Part shown: piece after piece, positions 8,441-18,715 of the stretch | Numbering within the stretch: position 1 is the stretch's first letter | Layout: every line of letters starts with the position of its first letter | Assembly (NCBI RefSeq): GCF_003467445.1 | Contig: NZ_QSGS01000008.1 | Span: forward strand, 43,089-107,088 | DNA from: Exiguobacterium sp. AM39-5BH | Lineage (GTDB): Bacteria > Bacillota > Bacilli > Exiguobacteriales > Exiguobacteriaceae | DNA length: 64,000 nt | Reading direction: 5' to 3' | The notes under the pieces: model-generated | Database searches by the model: none | What the model was told of the DNA's origin: nothing | What the model saw: the letters and a program-made list of their open reading frames with translations, nothing else | Program-made: the position numbers and the translations under genes

Positions 8441-9796
8441 GGTCAGCCTCCTTTAAGCGATGACGCATCAATTTACCATTGACATTACGAGGCAGCTCGT
8501 CGACGGCAATCCATGCCTCGGATGTTTATAAGATGCCAAATGGTCGTGCAACAGTTGAGTCGCCTCATCAAAATCGAACGTGCCGACCGTGAAGGCGACA
8601 GGTACCGCTCCCCAAGTCGGGTCAGGACGACCGACCACCCCGACGTCTTGGATGCCGGAGCAACGCAACAACACGCTTTCGATTTCGGCCGGATAAATGT
8701 TCTCACCACCGGAGATAATCAAATCACTGCGCCGGTCATGAACGTACAAATACCCGTCTTTCATCGTACCGAGGTCGCCGGTCTGCCAATAGCCGTCAGG
8801 TGTCCAGGCGTGTGCCTCTGGCTGTCTATAGTACCCCGGGGTCACCGTCGGTCCGGTCACTTCAATCTCCCCATCCGCATTGATGCGGAGCTGTGTCGGC
8901 GCAATCGCTTGACCGCTCGAGCCGATGTGGGCGAGCGCCTCGGATGGCAAGAGGGTCGCGACTTGCGAACACGTTTCCGTCATCCCGTACGTCTGGGCGA
9001 CCGGTAACTGCCGCCGCTCGGCTTCTTCGAGCAACGGGCGCGGCACGGGACCGCCGCCGACGAGCAGGAGTCGTAACTGATGGCGGGAAAGACCTGCGTC
9101 GAGGAGACGCTGAAGCATGACGGCGACAAGCGAGATGTGGGTGATTCGTGCCGTCTCAATCAACTCGAGTGTCCGGGCGACATCGAACTTCGGTTCGACG
9201 TATAATGTCGAACCGAAACGGGCACTCCGATACACTTGTGCGAGTCCGCTCATATGGAAGAGTGGCGTGACGATGAGCATTCGATCACTCGTCCCATATC
9301 CGAGGCGCGTCTTGGCAGCCACGGCGCTCGCCATGTGATTGCCGAACGTCTGTTTTACGGCCTTGGCTCGCCCAGTCGTGCCCGAGGTGAACATGAGCGA
9401 CATGACTTCATCGGTTGCCCATTCATGTGGTGTGGCGAGTGACGCGTCATCTCGTGACGTCAACTCGAATTGGGTGATCGATAGGTCAATCGGTTCATCG
9501 ACGAGCAACAGATCGATATCGGCCGTCTCGATTTGTCCTGCCAGTTCGCTCATCGTCAACCGTGTGTTGAGCGGGACGAGCACTTTTCCGAGCAACTGGA
9601 CGGCGTGAACGGCAATGACGTAATCAGCGCTGTTGGCAGCGAATAGTCCGATGTGACGGGCTTCTGGAACGGTACGATTCAAGAAATGGGCTAAACGCGC
9701 ACTCTCATCCATCAACTCAGACCAAGTCCATTGACCAAATGCGGTGACGAGCGCCATTGCATCATGTTGATGTTGTTTCACATAACGATTCATCAT
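8424..9796 (-). pseudogene. menE: o-Succinylbenzoate-CoA ligase, frameshifted near the C-terminus
   Basis: This adenylate-forming enzyme attaches CoA to o-succinylbenzoate. The start at 9796 (or 9793) follows GGAGG; the frame is open further upstream, but that part runs through a terminator. Motifs are SLMFTSGTTGRAKAV (P-loop), QTYGMTET, and YWQTGDLG. After ASYKHPR the frame slips: the correct frame continues WIAVDELPRNVNGKLMRHRL, including the catalytic PRNxxGK lysine. One extra G near 8516-8520 restores a 457-residue protein ending at 8424. A frameshift in a required menaquinone gene suggests a sequence error. Confidence 0.88.
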
Positions 9797-9806
9797 CAGG
9801 ACCTCC

Positions 9807-9836
9807 AAAAAAAGAGTAGCGAAGTCGCTACTCTTT
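9807..9836 (-). terminator. Terminator hairpin between menB and menE, touching the menE ribosome binding site
   Basis: Twelve perfect base pairs (AAAGAGTAGCGA at 9811-9822 with its complement at 9825-9836) and a two-base centre. Seven T follow on the minus strand, and then directly GGAGG of menE. Confidence 0.85.
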
Positions 9837-9842
9837 GTTGAT

Positions 9843-10667
9843 TTACGGGAAACGCGGGAACTGACCGAAGTCTGGATCGCGTTTTTCTTTGAACGCGTCG
9901 CGTCCTTCTTTCGCTTCGTCAGTTGTATAGTAGAGAAGCGTCGCGTCGCCGGCAAGCTGTTGCAGACCTGCGAGACCGTCCGTGTCGGCGTTCATCGCTG
10001 CTTTCAAGAAACGGAGTGCCGTCGGCGAGTGTTGCAAAATCTCTTGGCACCATTGAATCGTCTCGGCTTCAAGTTGCTCGAGTGGGACGACCGTGTTGAC
10101 GAGTCCCATCTCAAGCGCTTGCTGTGCGTCGTATTGACGGCAGAGGTACCAAATCTCGCGAGCTTTCTTGTGGCCGATGATGCGAGCCAAGTAACCTGAG
10201 CCGTAGCCGGCATCGAACGAGCCCACTTTTGGTCCAGTTTGACCGAAACGGGCGTTGTCGGCTGCGATCGTCAAGTCACAGACGACGTGCAACACATGTC
10301 CGCCACCGATGGCGTAACCGGCTACCATGGCGATGACTGGTTTTGGGATGACGCGAATCAAGCGTTGAAGGTCGAGGACGTTCAGACGTGGGATATCATC
10401 GTCACCGACGTAGCCGCCGTGGCCGCGTACTTTTTGGTCGCCGCCAGAGCAGAATGCTTGATCGCCTTCACCTGTCAAGATGATGACGCCGACTTCTTTA
10501 TCGTCACGGGCGCGTGCGAACGCGTCGATGAGCTCGTTGACCGTGAGCGGACGGAACGCGTTCCGTACTTCCGGGCGGTTGATGGTGATTTTGGCGATGC
10601 CGTTCCACTTTTCGTACTTGATATCTTCGTACGTGCGGACCGATGTCCAGTTTGCTACTGATTCCAT
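9843..10667 (-). CDS. menB: 1,4-Dihydroxy-2-naphthoyl-CoA synthase
   Basis: This 274-residue crotonase-fold enzyme closes the naphthoquinone ring. It shows the MenB signatures: [14 protein letters not shown] (oxyanion hole and mobile loop), [20 protein letters not shown], and [20 protein letters not shown]. The C-terminus [12 protein letters not shown] is also typical. The start is fixed by AGGGGGAATTTAAATG. It directly follows menH, and a terminator-like hairpin 7 bases after its stop separates it from menE. Confidence 0.96.
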   Translation of the reverse strand: MESVANWTSVRTYEDIKYEKWNGIAKITINRPEVRNAFRPLTVNELIDAFARARDDKEVGVIILTGEGDQAFCSGGDQKVRGHGGYVGDDDIPRLNVLDLQRLIRVIPKPVIAMVAGYAIGGGHVLHVVCDLTIAADNARFGQTGPKVGSFDAGYGSGYLARIIGHKKAREIWYLCRQYDAQQALEMGLVNTVVPLEQLEAETIQWCQEILQHSPTALRFLKAAMNADTDGLAGLQQLAGDATLLYYTTDEAKEGRDAFKEKRDPDFGQFPRFP

Positions 10668-11444
10668 TTAAATTCCCCCTAAAATCAATTTCTCTATCAT
10701 TGTACCAAATTGTTGGGCATTCTCGACATGTGGAGCATGAGATGCGTCCGAAATTTCATGAATTGCAATATCAGGACGGATCAATTGCATGTTCCTAGCA
10801 ATCTGTTGAAACTTCACATCGTGTTCCCCGACAATCAAATCGGTGCGAGGTAAGCGTTCAAGCATCAGCCAGAGCGACGGCATGCTGCCCGTCCCGATGG
10901 CGCGGAGGCTGTCCGCAAGTGCGGCCGGATGTTGGGCTAACCGCTCAGGACGGAGTGCGGCACGCATCTCATCAGTCTGATGCCAGAGCGGGAGCTGTTC
11001 CCATCGGTCGACGAACGCCTCAAGTCCTGCTCGCTCGATGAAGGCGGCGAGCTGTTCGTCTTGAAGCCGCCGTCGTCGACGTTCAGCCGCATTGAGTCCG
11101 GGCGTCGTGCTAATCCCGATGAAATGGTCGACTCGATCATCATAGGCGGCGAGTGTCATGCCGATGCGTCCGCCGAGCGAGTAACCGACGACCGTCCACG
11201 GACCGTCGTCCGTATCGAGGAGTGCTGACAAGTCTTTTACTTGTTGACTCATCTTCGCACGCTCGACCGGCTGGTGACCCGTGTTCCCGTGTTGCAACAG
11301 TGTCGGGGCGACGAGCCGGACAGGTAGTTCCGGGAAGCGGGAAAGCCATCCCGCATTCCCCGTGAAGCCGTGCAATAGTAAGACCGGTCGACCGCTGCCG
11401 CGCTCGAGCACCTCGTATGAGACGCCTCGAAGGGAATGTGTCAC
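10668..11444 (-). CDS. menH: 2-Succinyl-6-hydroxy-2,4-cyclohexadiene-1-carboxylate synthase
   Basis: This 258-residue alpha/beta hydrolase eliminates pyruvate from SEPHCHC. It has LLLHGFTGNAGW (oxyanion region), the nucleophile elbow GYSLGGR (about residue 89), and a late His in ASHAPHVEN. Its start overlaps menD by 4 bases (ATGA), which supports tight translational coupling. It is somewhat shorter than many MenH proteins, but the catalytic triad positions are present. Confidence 0.9.
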   Translation of the reverse strand: MTHSLRGVSYEVLERGSGRPVLLLHGFTGNAGWLSRFPELPVRLVAPTLLQHGNTGHQPVERAKMSQQVKDLSALLDTDDGPWTVVGYSLGGRIGMTLAAYDDRVDHFIGISTTPGLNAAERRRRRLQDEQLAAFIERAGLEAFVDRWEQLPLWHQTDEMRAALRPERLAQHPAALADSLRAIGTGSMPSLWLMLERLPRTDLIVGEHDVKFQQIARNMQLIRPDIAIHEISDASHAPHVENAQQFGTMIEKLILGGI

Positions 11445-13089
11445 GACTCATTCCCCATCGTCAAGCGGTCCGTGATCGAAGCGGTCCAACGCCGGTGCTC
11501 GGCCACGTTCGTCACACGATCTGATGGGAACTCGATGAGTTGAATCCCCGCTTCGATGGCGGCCGTGACGTCTTCAGGCTGCTCGAGCCGTTGATAGCTG
11601 AGCCCGTATGTGTCGGCGAATCCCCGCAGATTTAACTGCAAGGGCGTCCCGAACAAGTCTTCGAACATTTGCGGTGCAATCGATGCTTGCGGCAAGAAAG
11701 AGAAGATGCCGCCTCCGTCATTGTTGACGACAACGATGGAGAATGAGCCGGGGTGCGATTTGACGAGTTGGAGCGCGTTGCTGTCATGATAAAACGCCAA
11801 GTCGCCGATTAAGAGGGCGGCCTTGTCCGTGTCGTGACAGGCACCGAGCGCGCTCGAAATGATACCGTCAATCCCGTTCGCCCCGCGGTTGGCGACGACG
11901 TCAATCGACTGACCGGCTGAAAGTGTCGTGTCGATATCACGAATCGGCATGCTATTGCTAACGAAGATGCGTTCGAGACGAGACGCCAGCAAATGACGAG
12001 TCAATGCACTTTCTCCGCTCAAAGCAGGTTTCGTGGATTCTGTGATCTGTTCGAACAACACGAACCTTTTGAATAAGTCGGCGTCATAGCTTTTGTTGAT
12101 GGTGGCTACATAATCAATCGCATCTCCGTATACGACTGTGGCTTGATTTGACGGATCGCGGAACGATCCTGGTTGCTCAATCAAGATGCACGGGACGTCC
12201 TGGAGCCATTGATTCAATCGTTTCGAGACGGGTGCGGCACCAAAGCGGACGACCGCGTCAGGCGTCCATTCGGCCCGATGCTCGCTCGCGAGCCACGTGT
12301 CGTAGTTCGTCAGCACGTGGTCAAACCGGCGCATCCCGCTCAGCGAGTCGGCGAAAATCGGGATTTGATACGTTTGCGCCGCTTTATAAATCGGCTCCAG
12401 CATGATGCCGGTGTTCCGGGACCGATCAGGAAGGCGAGACGTTCAACGTCGATTTCTTGTTTGAAGCGGTTCACGTCACTTGCTGTCGGAGTAAGATAGG
12501 TCGGTTCATACACTCCCGCCTTTCCCTCAAGCAGTGACGTTAAGCGTCCGATATCCGGCAGTAGCGGCTCGCGGAACGGAATATTCAAGTGGACCGGTCC
12601 GAACGGTGCGTGCATGCTTGTCCGAACGAGTCGGGTCACGGCTTGTTCCATGTAACGCTGAGTGACGGCTTCAGGAACAGGAAGATCGATGCTCGCTTTG
12701 ACATGTTCGCTGTAGAGTCGCACTTGATCAATCGCTTGGGGAGCCCCGACGTTCCGAAGTTCAGGCGGACGGTCAGTCGTCAATACGACAAGCGGTAGTT
12801 GTGAAATATTCGCTTCCGCCACAGCTGAAAAGTAATTCGTGGCGGCGGTACCGCTCGTACAAAGAATGGCGACGGGACGTAACATTGAATGCGACCGGGT
12901 CAACCCGAGTGCGAAGAAGGCTGCTGAACGTTCGTCGACGATAATGTGATGACGCACGTTCGGATGAAGATAGGCGGCCATAGCGAGCGGTGTCGAACGC
13001 GAACCAGGACTGATAACAACATCTTCAATTCCTTGTTCGACAAGCCGGTTCATCATCTGAGCCACCCAATCCGTTAACGTTTCATTCAT
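11441..13089 (-). pseudogene. menD: SEPHCHC synthase, frameshifted in the middle
   Basis: This thiamine-diphosphate enzyme joins isochorismate with 2-oxoglutarate. The N-terminal frame (from 13089) has ISPGSRSTPLA and CTSGTAATNYFSA. The C-terminal frame has GANGIDGIISSALG, LIGDLAFYHD and VVNNDGGGIFSFLPQ. The frame changes at about 12416: adding one G gives FLIGPGNTGIMLEPIYK without loss and a 549-residue protein. It overlaps menF upstream and menH downstream by 4 bases each. No other menD is in the window, so the break is probably a sequence error. Confidence 0.9.
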
Positions 13090-14471
13090 GCTCGATTGCC
13101 TCCTGCACTTACTTGGTCCAATCCAAGTGCTTGTTTAATCGGACTGAGCTTGATTTCCGTCTCGGCGAGCTCTGCTTCGAGTTCAGACTCTTGGACGATT
13201 CCACAGCCTGCATATAACGCTACAAATTGATGGTGGACAAGCGCGGACCGGATGGAGACGACAAATTCACCTTCGCCATCCGTATTCAACCAGCCGAACG
13301 GCGACCCGTACCAACCTCGATCAAAGCGTTCAATCTCACGCAATAGGCGGACGGACGCCCGTTTTGGCGATCCCCCGAGTGCTGGGGTCGGGTGCAGCGA
13401 CTCCACAATGGAAAGCAAGGACGCATTCGTGTCAAGTGTCGCTTGAATCGGCGTATGCAAATGGAACACAGATCGATTTTCTAAAATACGTGGCGACTCC
13501 GGTACTTTGAGGGCGGCGGTATATGGCGTGAGGGCATTTTTGATGTCCTTCACGACGATTTGATGCTCCTCTAAATTTTTCGGGTCGTGTAACAACCTCT
13601 GTTTGGCTACCTCGGACTCGATTTCCGTATCCGGTCGCTTGATTGTCCCGGCGATGGCGGCTGTTTCAATATGAGGGCCTTGTTTTTTGACAAGACGTTC
13701 GGGAGTCGCTCCGAAAAAACCGATTTCCCGTTTCGGTTGGTATAAGAACACGTAACTGCCCGTTTGATGTTCCGAGAGATGGCGCAGTGTCGTCGAGAAC
13801 GGGAACGCCTCTTCCGATGTCTGATAAATCTCTTCCCGGGCGATGACAATCTTCTCGACTCGCTCTTCCGTAATGTGTAGTTTGGCTTGTTGGAAACTTG
13901 ACTTGAAGTGGTCGATGCCATCTTTTACTTGCGAGTAAGTCGGTGTCTGCTCGTCGGGAGCGTGTAACGCATTGAACTGTGCGAGTTGATCGGCCAGTTG
14001 AATCAGATATTGTTCGACCGAACGTTGGGCAGAGACGAGTGTCGAGACCGTCAACGTGTGCTTGTCGCCCAAACGGCGATATAAAAATTTTGGGACGACC
14101 AAAGACGCCTCCCCGAACGCTTCCCACATATTTTTTTGCGGACGGACGAACGCATCGAACGAAAAACCGGAGAATGCGTAAATGACGGCATCGACGTCGC
14201 GGCGATGCAGACTCCAATCGTACTGTAACCGTTGGAATCGCTCTGGTCCGGAAGCCGTCAGCACGAGGGCGTCGGCGCACCCGAGCATCTCAAGGGAGCG
14301 GTCTGGCGTTGAAAAATAGTAATGTGACGTTTCAGTGTTTTGAATAATATGAAACGCATCGAACGAAGGGATCTCCCACGTATAGGAGGCAAGCACCGGC
14401 CGTTGCCATGCGCGTGCCCGTTTGTGAGCTTGCTCGATTCGTTGTTTAATGTGTGTTTGAGTATCTGGCAT
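13086..14471 (-). CDS. menF: Isochorismate synthase
   Basis: This 461-residue enzyme converts chorismate to isochorismate, the entry to menaquinone synthesis. The C-terminal chorismate-binding domain is complete: KIVIAREE (catalytic lysine region), FFGATPERLVK, TAAIAGTIKRP, HLHTPIQATL, LHPTPALGGSPK, YGSPFGW and YAGCGIVQES. The start at 14471 follows GAGGAGG. It is the first gene of menFDHBEC, divergent from menA across a 166-base promoter region. Confidence 0.94.
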   Translation of the reverse strand: MPDTQTHIKQRIEQAHKRARAWQRPVLASYTWEIPSFDAFHIIQNTETSHYYFSTPDRSLEMLGCADALVLTASGPERFQRLQYDWSLHRRDVDAVIYAFSGFSFDAFVRPQKNMWEAFGEASLVVPKFLYRRLGDKHTLTVSTLVSAQRSVEQYLIQLADQLAQFNALHAPDEQTPTYSQVKDGIDHFKSSFQQAKLHITEERVEKIVIAREEIYQTSEEAFPFSTTLRHLSEHQTGSYVFLYQPKREIGFFGATPERLVKKQGPHIETAAIAGTIKRPDTEIESEVAKQRLLHDPKNLEEHQIVVKDIKNALTPYTAALKVPESPRILENRSVFHLHTPIQATLDTNASLLSIVESLHPTPALGGSPKRASVRLLREIERFDRGWYGSPFGWLNTDGEGEFVVSIRSALVHHQFVALYAGCGIVQESELEAELAETEIKLSPIKQALGLDQVSAGGNRA

Positions 14472-14587
14472 GTAAGAAAAGCCTCCTCAATCCAATAGAA
14501 TTCTCATTCTTTAGTGTATCACGACTTTAGGACAGAACTGGGCGTCAAATGCTTGAGAAAGTGAAGGAGGGCACTCGAGTGGCAGGC

Positions 14588-14617
14588 ATTGACAGATTTT
14601 TTTAAAGAGACGTAAAC
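14588..14617 (+). promoter_or_regulatory. Candidate promoter of menA
   Basis: TTGACA in the menF-menA gap is followed after about 18 bases by TAAACT. The stronger half is the -35. The menF promoter must lie in the same gap on the other strand, but no clear pair was seen for it. Confidence 0.4.
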
Positions 14618-14637
14618 TAACGAAGGGAGGGAAGTGC

Positions 14638-15537
14638 ATGAAGAAGAGAGAGAAAGGTGCGTATTGGCGCATGATTCGCCCGCATACATTGACGGCGAGC
14701 TTCATACCGGTGCTGTTAGGGACGTTCATCGTCCTCGGGCAAGTCGAGTTGAAATGGGGACTGTTCTTGGCGATGCTCATCGCCTCGGTCTTGATTCAAA
14801 TCGCAACGAATTTATTCAATGAGTATTACGATTATAAGCGCGGGCTCGACCATGAAGGGTCGATTGGGATCGGTGGTTCAATTGTGCGCGACGGATTCGC
14901 ACCAGGGCAAGTACTCGGGATTGCCCTCGGGATGTATGGGATAGCAGCCGTACTCGGCCTCTATATCGCGGCATCGACGAGTTGGCACTTGATTTGGATC
15001 GGCTTGTTGTCGATGGTCGTCGGGTTCTTGTATACAGGAGGGCCTTTGCCAATTGCTTACACACCGTTCGGCGAACTCGTGGCTGGCTTGTTTATGGGAT
15101 ACGTCATTATTGGGATTTCAGGGTACATCCAAATCGATGCAGTGACGACGGAACTGTTGCTTGTCTCTTTCCCGATGGCAGTGCTGATCGGAGCGATTTT
15201 ACTCGCGAATAATATCCGTGATTTGGATAACGATAAAGTGAACGGGCGGAAAACGATTGCATGTCTCGTCGGTCATCGACGTGCCGTCCTTGTCTTAGCC
15301 GGATTCTTTATCGCGTCATTGATTGGCATCGTCGTCGCCGTAGTCGGCTTTGGTGTGACGCCTTGGGTATTGTTGTCACTCTTGACTATTCCAATGATGA
15401 TTCGAGCGGTGAAGCGCTTCTGGATTAAACAAGAACCGGCTCAACTGATGCCGGCGATGGCGATGACCGCAAAAGTGAACACGTTGTTTGGCGCTTGGAT
15501 GGTCATCGGGTTAATGGTCGCGCGGCTAATCGCGTGA
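14638..15537 (+). CDS. menA: 1,4-Dihydroxy-2-naphthoate octaprenyltransferase
   Basis: This 299-residue membrane enzyme of the UbiA family attaches the polyprenyl tail to DHNA. The first Asp-rich motif is NLFNEYYDYKRGLD (about residues 60-73), the second is NNIRDLDNDKVNGRKT (about 196-211), and there are about eight hydrophobic helices. The start follows GGGAGGG. It is divergent from the other men genes, completing the pathway from chorismate to demethylmenaquinone apart from the final methylation. The carbonic anhydrase gene begins 19 bases later and may be co-transcribed. Confidence 0.95.
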   Translation: MKKREKGAYWRMIRPHTLTASFIPVLLGTFIVLGQVELKWGLFLAMLIASVLIQIATNLFNEYYDYKRGLDHEGSIGIGGSIVRDGFAPGQVLGIALGMYGIAAVLGLYIAASTSWHLIWIGLLSMVVGFLYTGGPLPIAYTPFGELVAGLFMGYVIIGISGYIQIDAVTTELLLVSFPMAVLIGAILLANNIRDLDNDKVNGRKTIACLVGHRRAVLVLAGFFIASLIGIVVAVVGFGVTPWVLLSLLTIPMMIRAVKRFWIKQEPAQLMPAMAMTAKVNTLFGAWMVIGLMVARLIA

Positions 15538-15556
15538 ATTAAGAGGAGGGAACCAC

Positions 15557-16108
15557 ATGTCAGTCGTTCAAGAAATGCTAGCGTTCAATGAAAAATTCGT
15601 AACAGAGAAACAATATGAGCAATTTGTCTCGGATAAGTTTCCCGATAAAAAAATCGTCATTTTAACGTGTATGGATACGCGTCTGACGGCGTTGTTGCCT
15701 CAAGCCCTCGGACTAAAAAACGGGGATGCCAAAATCATAAAAAATGCGGGAGCCGTATTGTCACATCCGTTCGGATCGGTTATGCGTTCGATCCTCGTCG
15801 CGTTGTATGCGCTCGGGGCCGAAGAGGTCATCGTCATCGGTCATTATGATTGCGGCATGGCGGCGATCGATCCGAATGCGGTCATCGCAGAAATGGAACG
15901 TCGCGGCATTGAACCGCAGACACTTCAAACACTCAAGTCGTCAGGGATGGATTTGGAGAAGTGGTTGCACGGGTTCGACTCGGTCGAAGCGAACGTCGTC
16001 AACTCGGTCAACCTCGTCAAAAACCACCCGCTCTTGCCGCCGGGCACGAACGTCCATGGGTTCGTCATCGACCCTGCGACCGGTCGTCTTGACGTCGTCG
16101 AAGCATAA
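15557..16108 (+). CDS. Beta-class carbonic anhydrase
   Basis: This 183-residue zinc enzyme interconverts CO2 and bicarbonate. The zinc ligands and dyad are visible: CMDTRL (Cys plus the Asp-Arg pair, about residues 38-42) and GHYDCGM (His and Cys, about residues 95-99). Length and motif spacing match the small Gram-positive YtiB-like type. It follows menA closely with its own AGGAGGG and ends in a strong terminator. Confidence 0.93.
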   Translation: MSVVQEMLAFNEKFVTEKQYEQFVSDKFPDKKIVILTCMDTRLTALLPQALGLKNGDAKIIKNAGAVLSHPFGSVMRSILVALYALGAEEVIVIGHYDCGMAAIDPNAVIAEMERRGIEPQTLQTLKSSGMDLEKWLHGFDSVEANVVNSVNLVKNHPLLPPGTNVHGFVIDPATGRLDVVEA

Positions 16109-16111
16109 TGC

Positions 16112-16145
16112 AAAAGGCGGTCTCTTCTGGAGAGACCGCCTTTCT
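16112..16145. terminator. Terminator after carbonic anhydrase gene
   Basis: Thirteen base pairs (AAAGGCGGTCTCT and its complement) around TCTGG, placed between converging genes. Confidence 0.88.
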
Positions 16146-16149
16146 TTCG

Positions 16150-17097
16150 TTACCCGTATGTGTTGACGGGGATATCTTTATAGTCGTCTTCGTCCGAATC
16201 TTTTGATTTGGACTTTTTATTTTTCTTATAGTTTTTCTCGTACTCACGTTCGCTCGGCGTTTTGAAGAAACGTTGCCAAGTAGCGTTAATTTCTGAGCCG
16301 ATCAAAATGATCATGCCGGTCAGCTGGAGCCAAAGCAACGTGACGATGATTCCTCCGAGTGAGCCGTACGTCGAATCGTAATTGCCGAAGTTCGAAACGT
16401 ACAGGCTGAAGCCGAGGGAGACGAGCTGCCAGGCGATGACGCCAAAGATCGCACCTGGAATCGTGCTTTTCCAGAACACGTGTTGCTGCGGGGCGATTTT
16501 ATAGAAAATTGACAGCGTGAAAATCAAGATGACGGTCGTCAACACGTAGCGGAACACGTTGATCAAGATGACGTCGGCCCCCGAAATCGGGATGAAACGG
16601 GCCACGAAATCGATGATTTGCGAACCGAATACGTTCGAGACGATGAGCAGTAACATGCCAACGCCGAGTAATAACGTCAACCCGAGGGCGATGCCTTTGC
16701 TGACGAAGAAATTACGTTCGTTATCTTCCCCGTACGCGTGAATCGCCATATTGATCAAGCGTTCAACCCCTTTAGCCGCCGACCAAATGGCTAAAATCGC
16801 ACCGATTGAGAGGAGTCCGCCGCGCGGTTCGCCGATGGCGTCGAAGATACCGCTCAAAAATTCAGTCGCGGCCGCCCCGGGCGCCAAGTTGTTCAACTGC
16901 TCTTGGAACGACGCCTGAGAAATGTCAAAGAACGACAGCAATGCGAGAATGAAGATGATACCCGGGAAAATCGATAAGAACCAAAAAAAAGCGAGTGTCG
17001 CGCCGTAATCTTGAACATCATGTTCTTTGAAGCGACGAAGCAACTCTTTCCCGAAGGCGAACCAATTCTTTTTTTCTTTTACTTCTGTAGTATCCAT
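16150..17097 (-). CDS. YihY/BrkB family inner membrane protein
   Basis: The 315-residue protein has about six hydrophobic segments (FFWFLSIFPGIIFILALLSF, IALGLTLLLGVGMLLLIV, VLTTVILIFTLSIF and others) and the family pattern GIILTLLWLQLTGMIILIGSEIN near the end. A highly charged Lys/Asp tail follows (about residues 285-315). The family was once named ribonuclease BN in error; its function is unknown. It stands alone between a converging terminator and the NUDIX gene. Confidence 0.88.
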   Translation of the reverse strand: MDTTEVKEKKNWFAFGKELLRRFKEHDVQDYGATLAFFWFLSIFPGIIFILALLSFFDISQASFQEQLNNLAPGAAATEFLSGIFDAIGEPRGGLLSIGAILAIWSAAKGVERLINMAIHAYGEDNERNFFVSKGIALGLTLLLGVGMLLLIVSNVFGSQIIDFVARFIPISGADVILINVFRYVLTTVILIFTLSIFYKIAPQQHVFWKSTIPGAIFGVIAWQLVSLGFSLYVSNFGNYDSTYGSLGGIIVTLLWLQLTGMIILIGSEINATWQRFFKTPSEREYEKNYKKNKKSKSKDSDEDDYKDIPVNTYG

Positions 17098-17165
17098 ATA
17101 TGTGCCTCCTGAACGTTATCGTTAGAAACGTTCTTTCCCGAAATGTCAGGAGGCTACACATGAAA

Positions 17166-17603
17166 TCAGTCTTCGGCCAGCGTTTTATTGAAAAATCGCT
17201 CGGCTTCGTTCGACAGCAAGTCGGCGAGTGACGGTGGTCGTACCGGTAAATGGCTGAGCGCGCTTCGCTTCACCCACATCGGCGTATACGATCCGTTCGT
17301 TTGCTCTGCTTGAAATTCTTCACCTGTCCCGGTCCCGAACTCACCACCGGTCATCCGGGCCCAGTAGTATGGGTTCAACTCTCCATTGAAGGCGACATGT
17401 GCGGCTACGCCTTCAAGTTCGACGTGGACGCCGAGCTCTTCGAACGCTTCACGGACGGCCGTCTCTTCAGCCGTATGACCGAATTCGACACCACCGCCCG
17501 GAAATACATAATACAAAAGGTTTTCTTTCTCTCGGCGAATGAGCGCGACTTCGTCATGTTCATTCACGAGGATGATGGCACTGCGTAATTTCGTTCTGAC
17601 CAA
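17166..17603 (-). CDS. NUDIX hydrolase
   Basis: From the TTG at 17603, 9 bases after AAAGGA, the protein is 145 residues. The NUDIX box reads GGGVEFGHTAEETAVREAFEELG, with the REAFEE metal-binding helix intact. An in-frame ATG at 17645 would add 14 residues, but it lies within the hairpin that ends the upstream pfkB gene and has no ribosome binding site, so the TTG is preferred. The substrate is unknown; many relatives hydrolyse nucleoside diphosphate derivatives. Confidence 0.85.
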   Translation of the reverse strand: MVRTKLRSAIILVNEHDEVALIRREKENLLYYVFPGGGVEFGHTAEETAVREAFEELGVHVELEGVAAHVAFNGELNPYYWARMTGGEFGTGTGEEFQAEQTNGSYTPMWVKRSALSHLPVRPPSLADLLSNEAERFFNKTLAED

Positions 17604-17636
17604 TGGAATCGTTCCTTTCGATTTCGTATCGTGAAC

Positions 17637-17667
17637 AAAACGCATCGACTCGCGGCCGATGCGTTTT
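17637..17667 (-). terminator. Hairpin after the pfkB-family gene
   Basis: AAAACGCATCG pairs with CGATGCGTTTT across a nine-base loop. It has only four T on the minus strand, so partial read-through into the NUDIX gene is possible. Confidence 0.6.
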
Positions 17668-17669
17668 GG

Positions 17670-18596
17670 TTAATCTGTTGCTGGTTGTTCAAGTGAGGCG
17701 TACATGTCAGGTGTCAGGCCGTTATCGTGCGAGGCGATGACTTTCCCAGCGACGCGCATCCCGAGTCGGAGCGCATCTTCAATCGGGTGACGTTTCATCA
17801 ACTCAGAGATGACAGCGGAGAAGAATGAGTCACCCGCACCGGTCGAGTCGGCAACTTTCACTTTCGTCGTCGGAACGTGACCTTGTTCATTCGTGCGTAA
17901 GTCGACATAGACGGCGCCGAGCTCACTCATCGTGACGATTGTGAGCGGAGCTCCTTTCATCGCGAGCACTTCGGCGACGCGTAACGCATCGTCCACTGTG
18001 ACGATGGACATATCAGACAAAATCTCCGATTCTTCGCGGCTACAGATGAAGCCGGTGAAACCTTGGAGTAAATGACGGTTCCGTTCAATCACCGACAGAT
18101 GACCGCACACGCCATACAGCGGAAGCTTCATTTCGCGGCACAGTTCAATGGTCTCGTTCAATACATTGACCGACAAGTCGAGGTCAATCGCGACCGCCTC
18201 ACTTTCAGCGAACACCGTGTCGATGCGACGGAGGATACATTCTTCCATCATCGCCTCGTCCGGTTGCTTTGAAATCGACGTTTGAAGATCACCGTTATTA
18301 TCCATCACGGCCAGCCACATACCCATACCGTTATCGTCGAGCAAATCGACGTGATCGACGTTGACGTTCAAACCGCGGAGTTCTTCGAGAACACCCATCC
18401 CGATTTGATCGTTCGTCACGGTCGACACGAAACGGACGTCATTCCCGAGAACACCTAAGTTTTGGGCGACGTTTCGGCCGGTCCCACCGTTCGAGAACGC
18501 GATGTCACCGACGTTCTTGGCATCTTTATGAAGCGGGGCGAACGAGGTTCCTTTAATATCGACAAACACCTTGCCGATTACTGCAATCGTATTCAT
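17670..18596 (-). CDS. PfkB-family carbohydrate kinase
   Basis: The protein is 308 residues from the ATG at 18596, eight bases after GGTGG; an earlier in-frame start at 18608 lies too close to that site. Family motifs are GGTGRNVAQNL near residue 40 and the anion-hole/catalytic base motif DSTGAGDSFFSAV near residue 255. The substrate (ribose-, fructose- or nucleoside-type, including pseudouridine) cannot be told, and no sugar transporter or hydrolase is adjacent. Confidence 0.85.
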   Translation of the reverse strand: MNTIAVIGKVFVDIKGTSFAPLHKDAKNVGDIAFSNGGTGRNVAQNLGVLGNDVRFVSTVTNDQIGMGVLEELRGLNVNVDHVDLLDDNGMGMWLAVMDNNGDLQTSISKQPDEAMMEECILRRIDTVFAESEAVAIDLDLSVNVLNETIELCREMKLPLYGVCGHLSVIERNRHLLQGFTGFICSREESEILSDMSIVTVDDALRVAEVLAMKGAPLTIVTMSELGAVYVDLRTNEQGHVPTTKVKVADSTGAGDSFFSAVISELMKRHPIEDALRLGMRVAGKVIASHDNGLTPDMYASLEQPATD

Positions 18597-18715
18597 ATAC
18601 TGTACCACCTTTAGCCAATCTTCCTATCAGTTCCGGTCTCATTAGACACATTGTTTCAATTATAGCGAAATTACTAACGGCTTTCAACGACGGTTTGAAT
18701 GAGTGTCGAATTTTG

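Noticed and set aside
9796..9955. Extended N-terminus of menE
   Set aside because: The added codons pass through the menB-menE terminator and the menB 3' end; the GGAGG-proximal ATG gives a normal MenE start.
17604..17645. ATG start of the NUDIX gene at 17645
   Set aside because: It lies within the hairpin of the upstream gene and lacks a ribosome binding site; the TTG at 17603 has AAAGGA.
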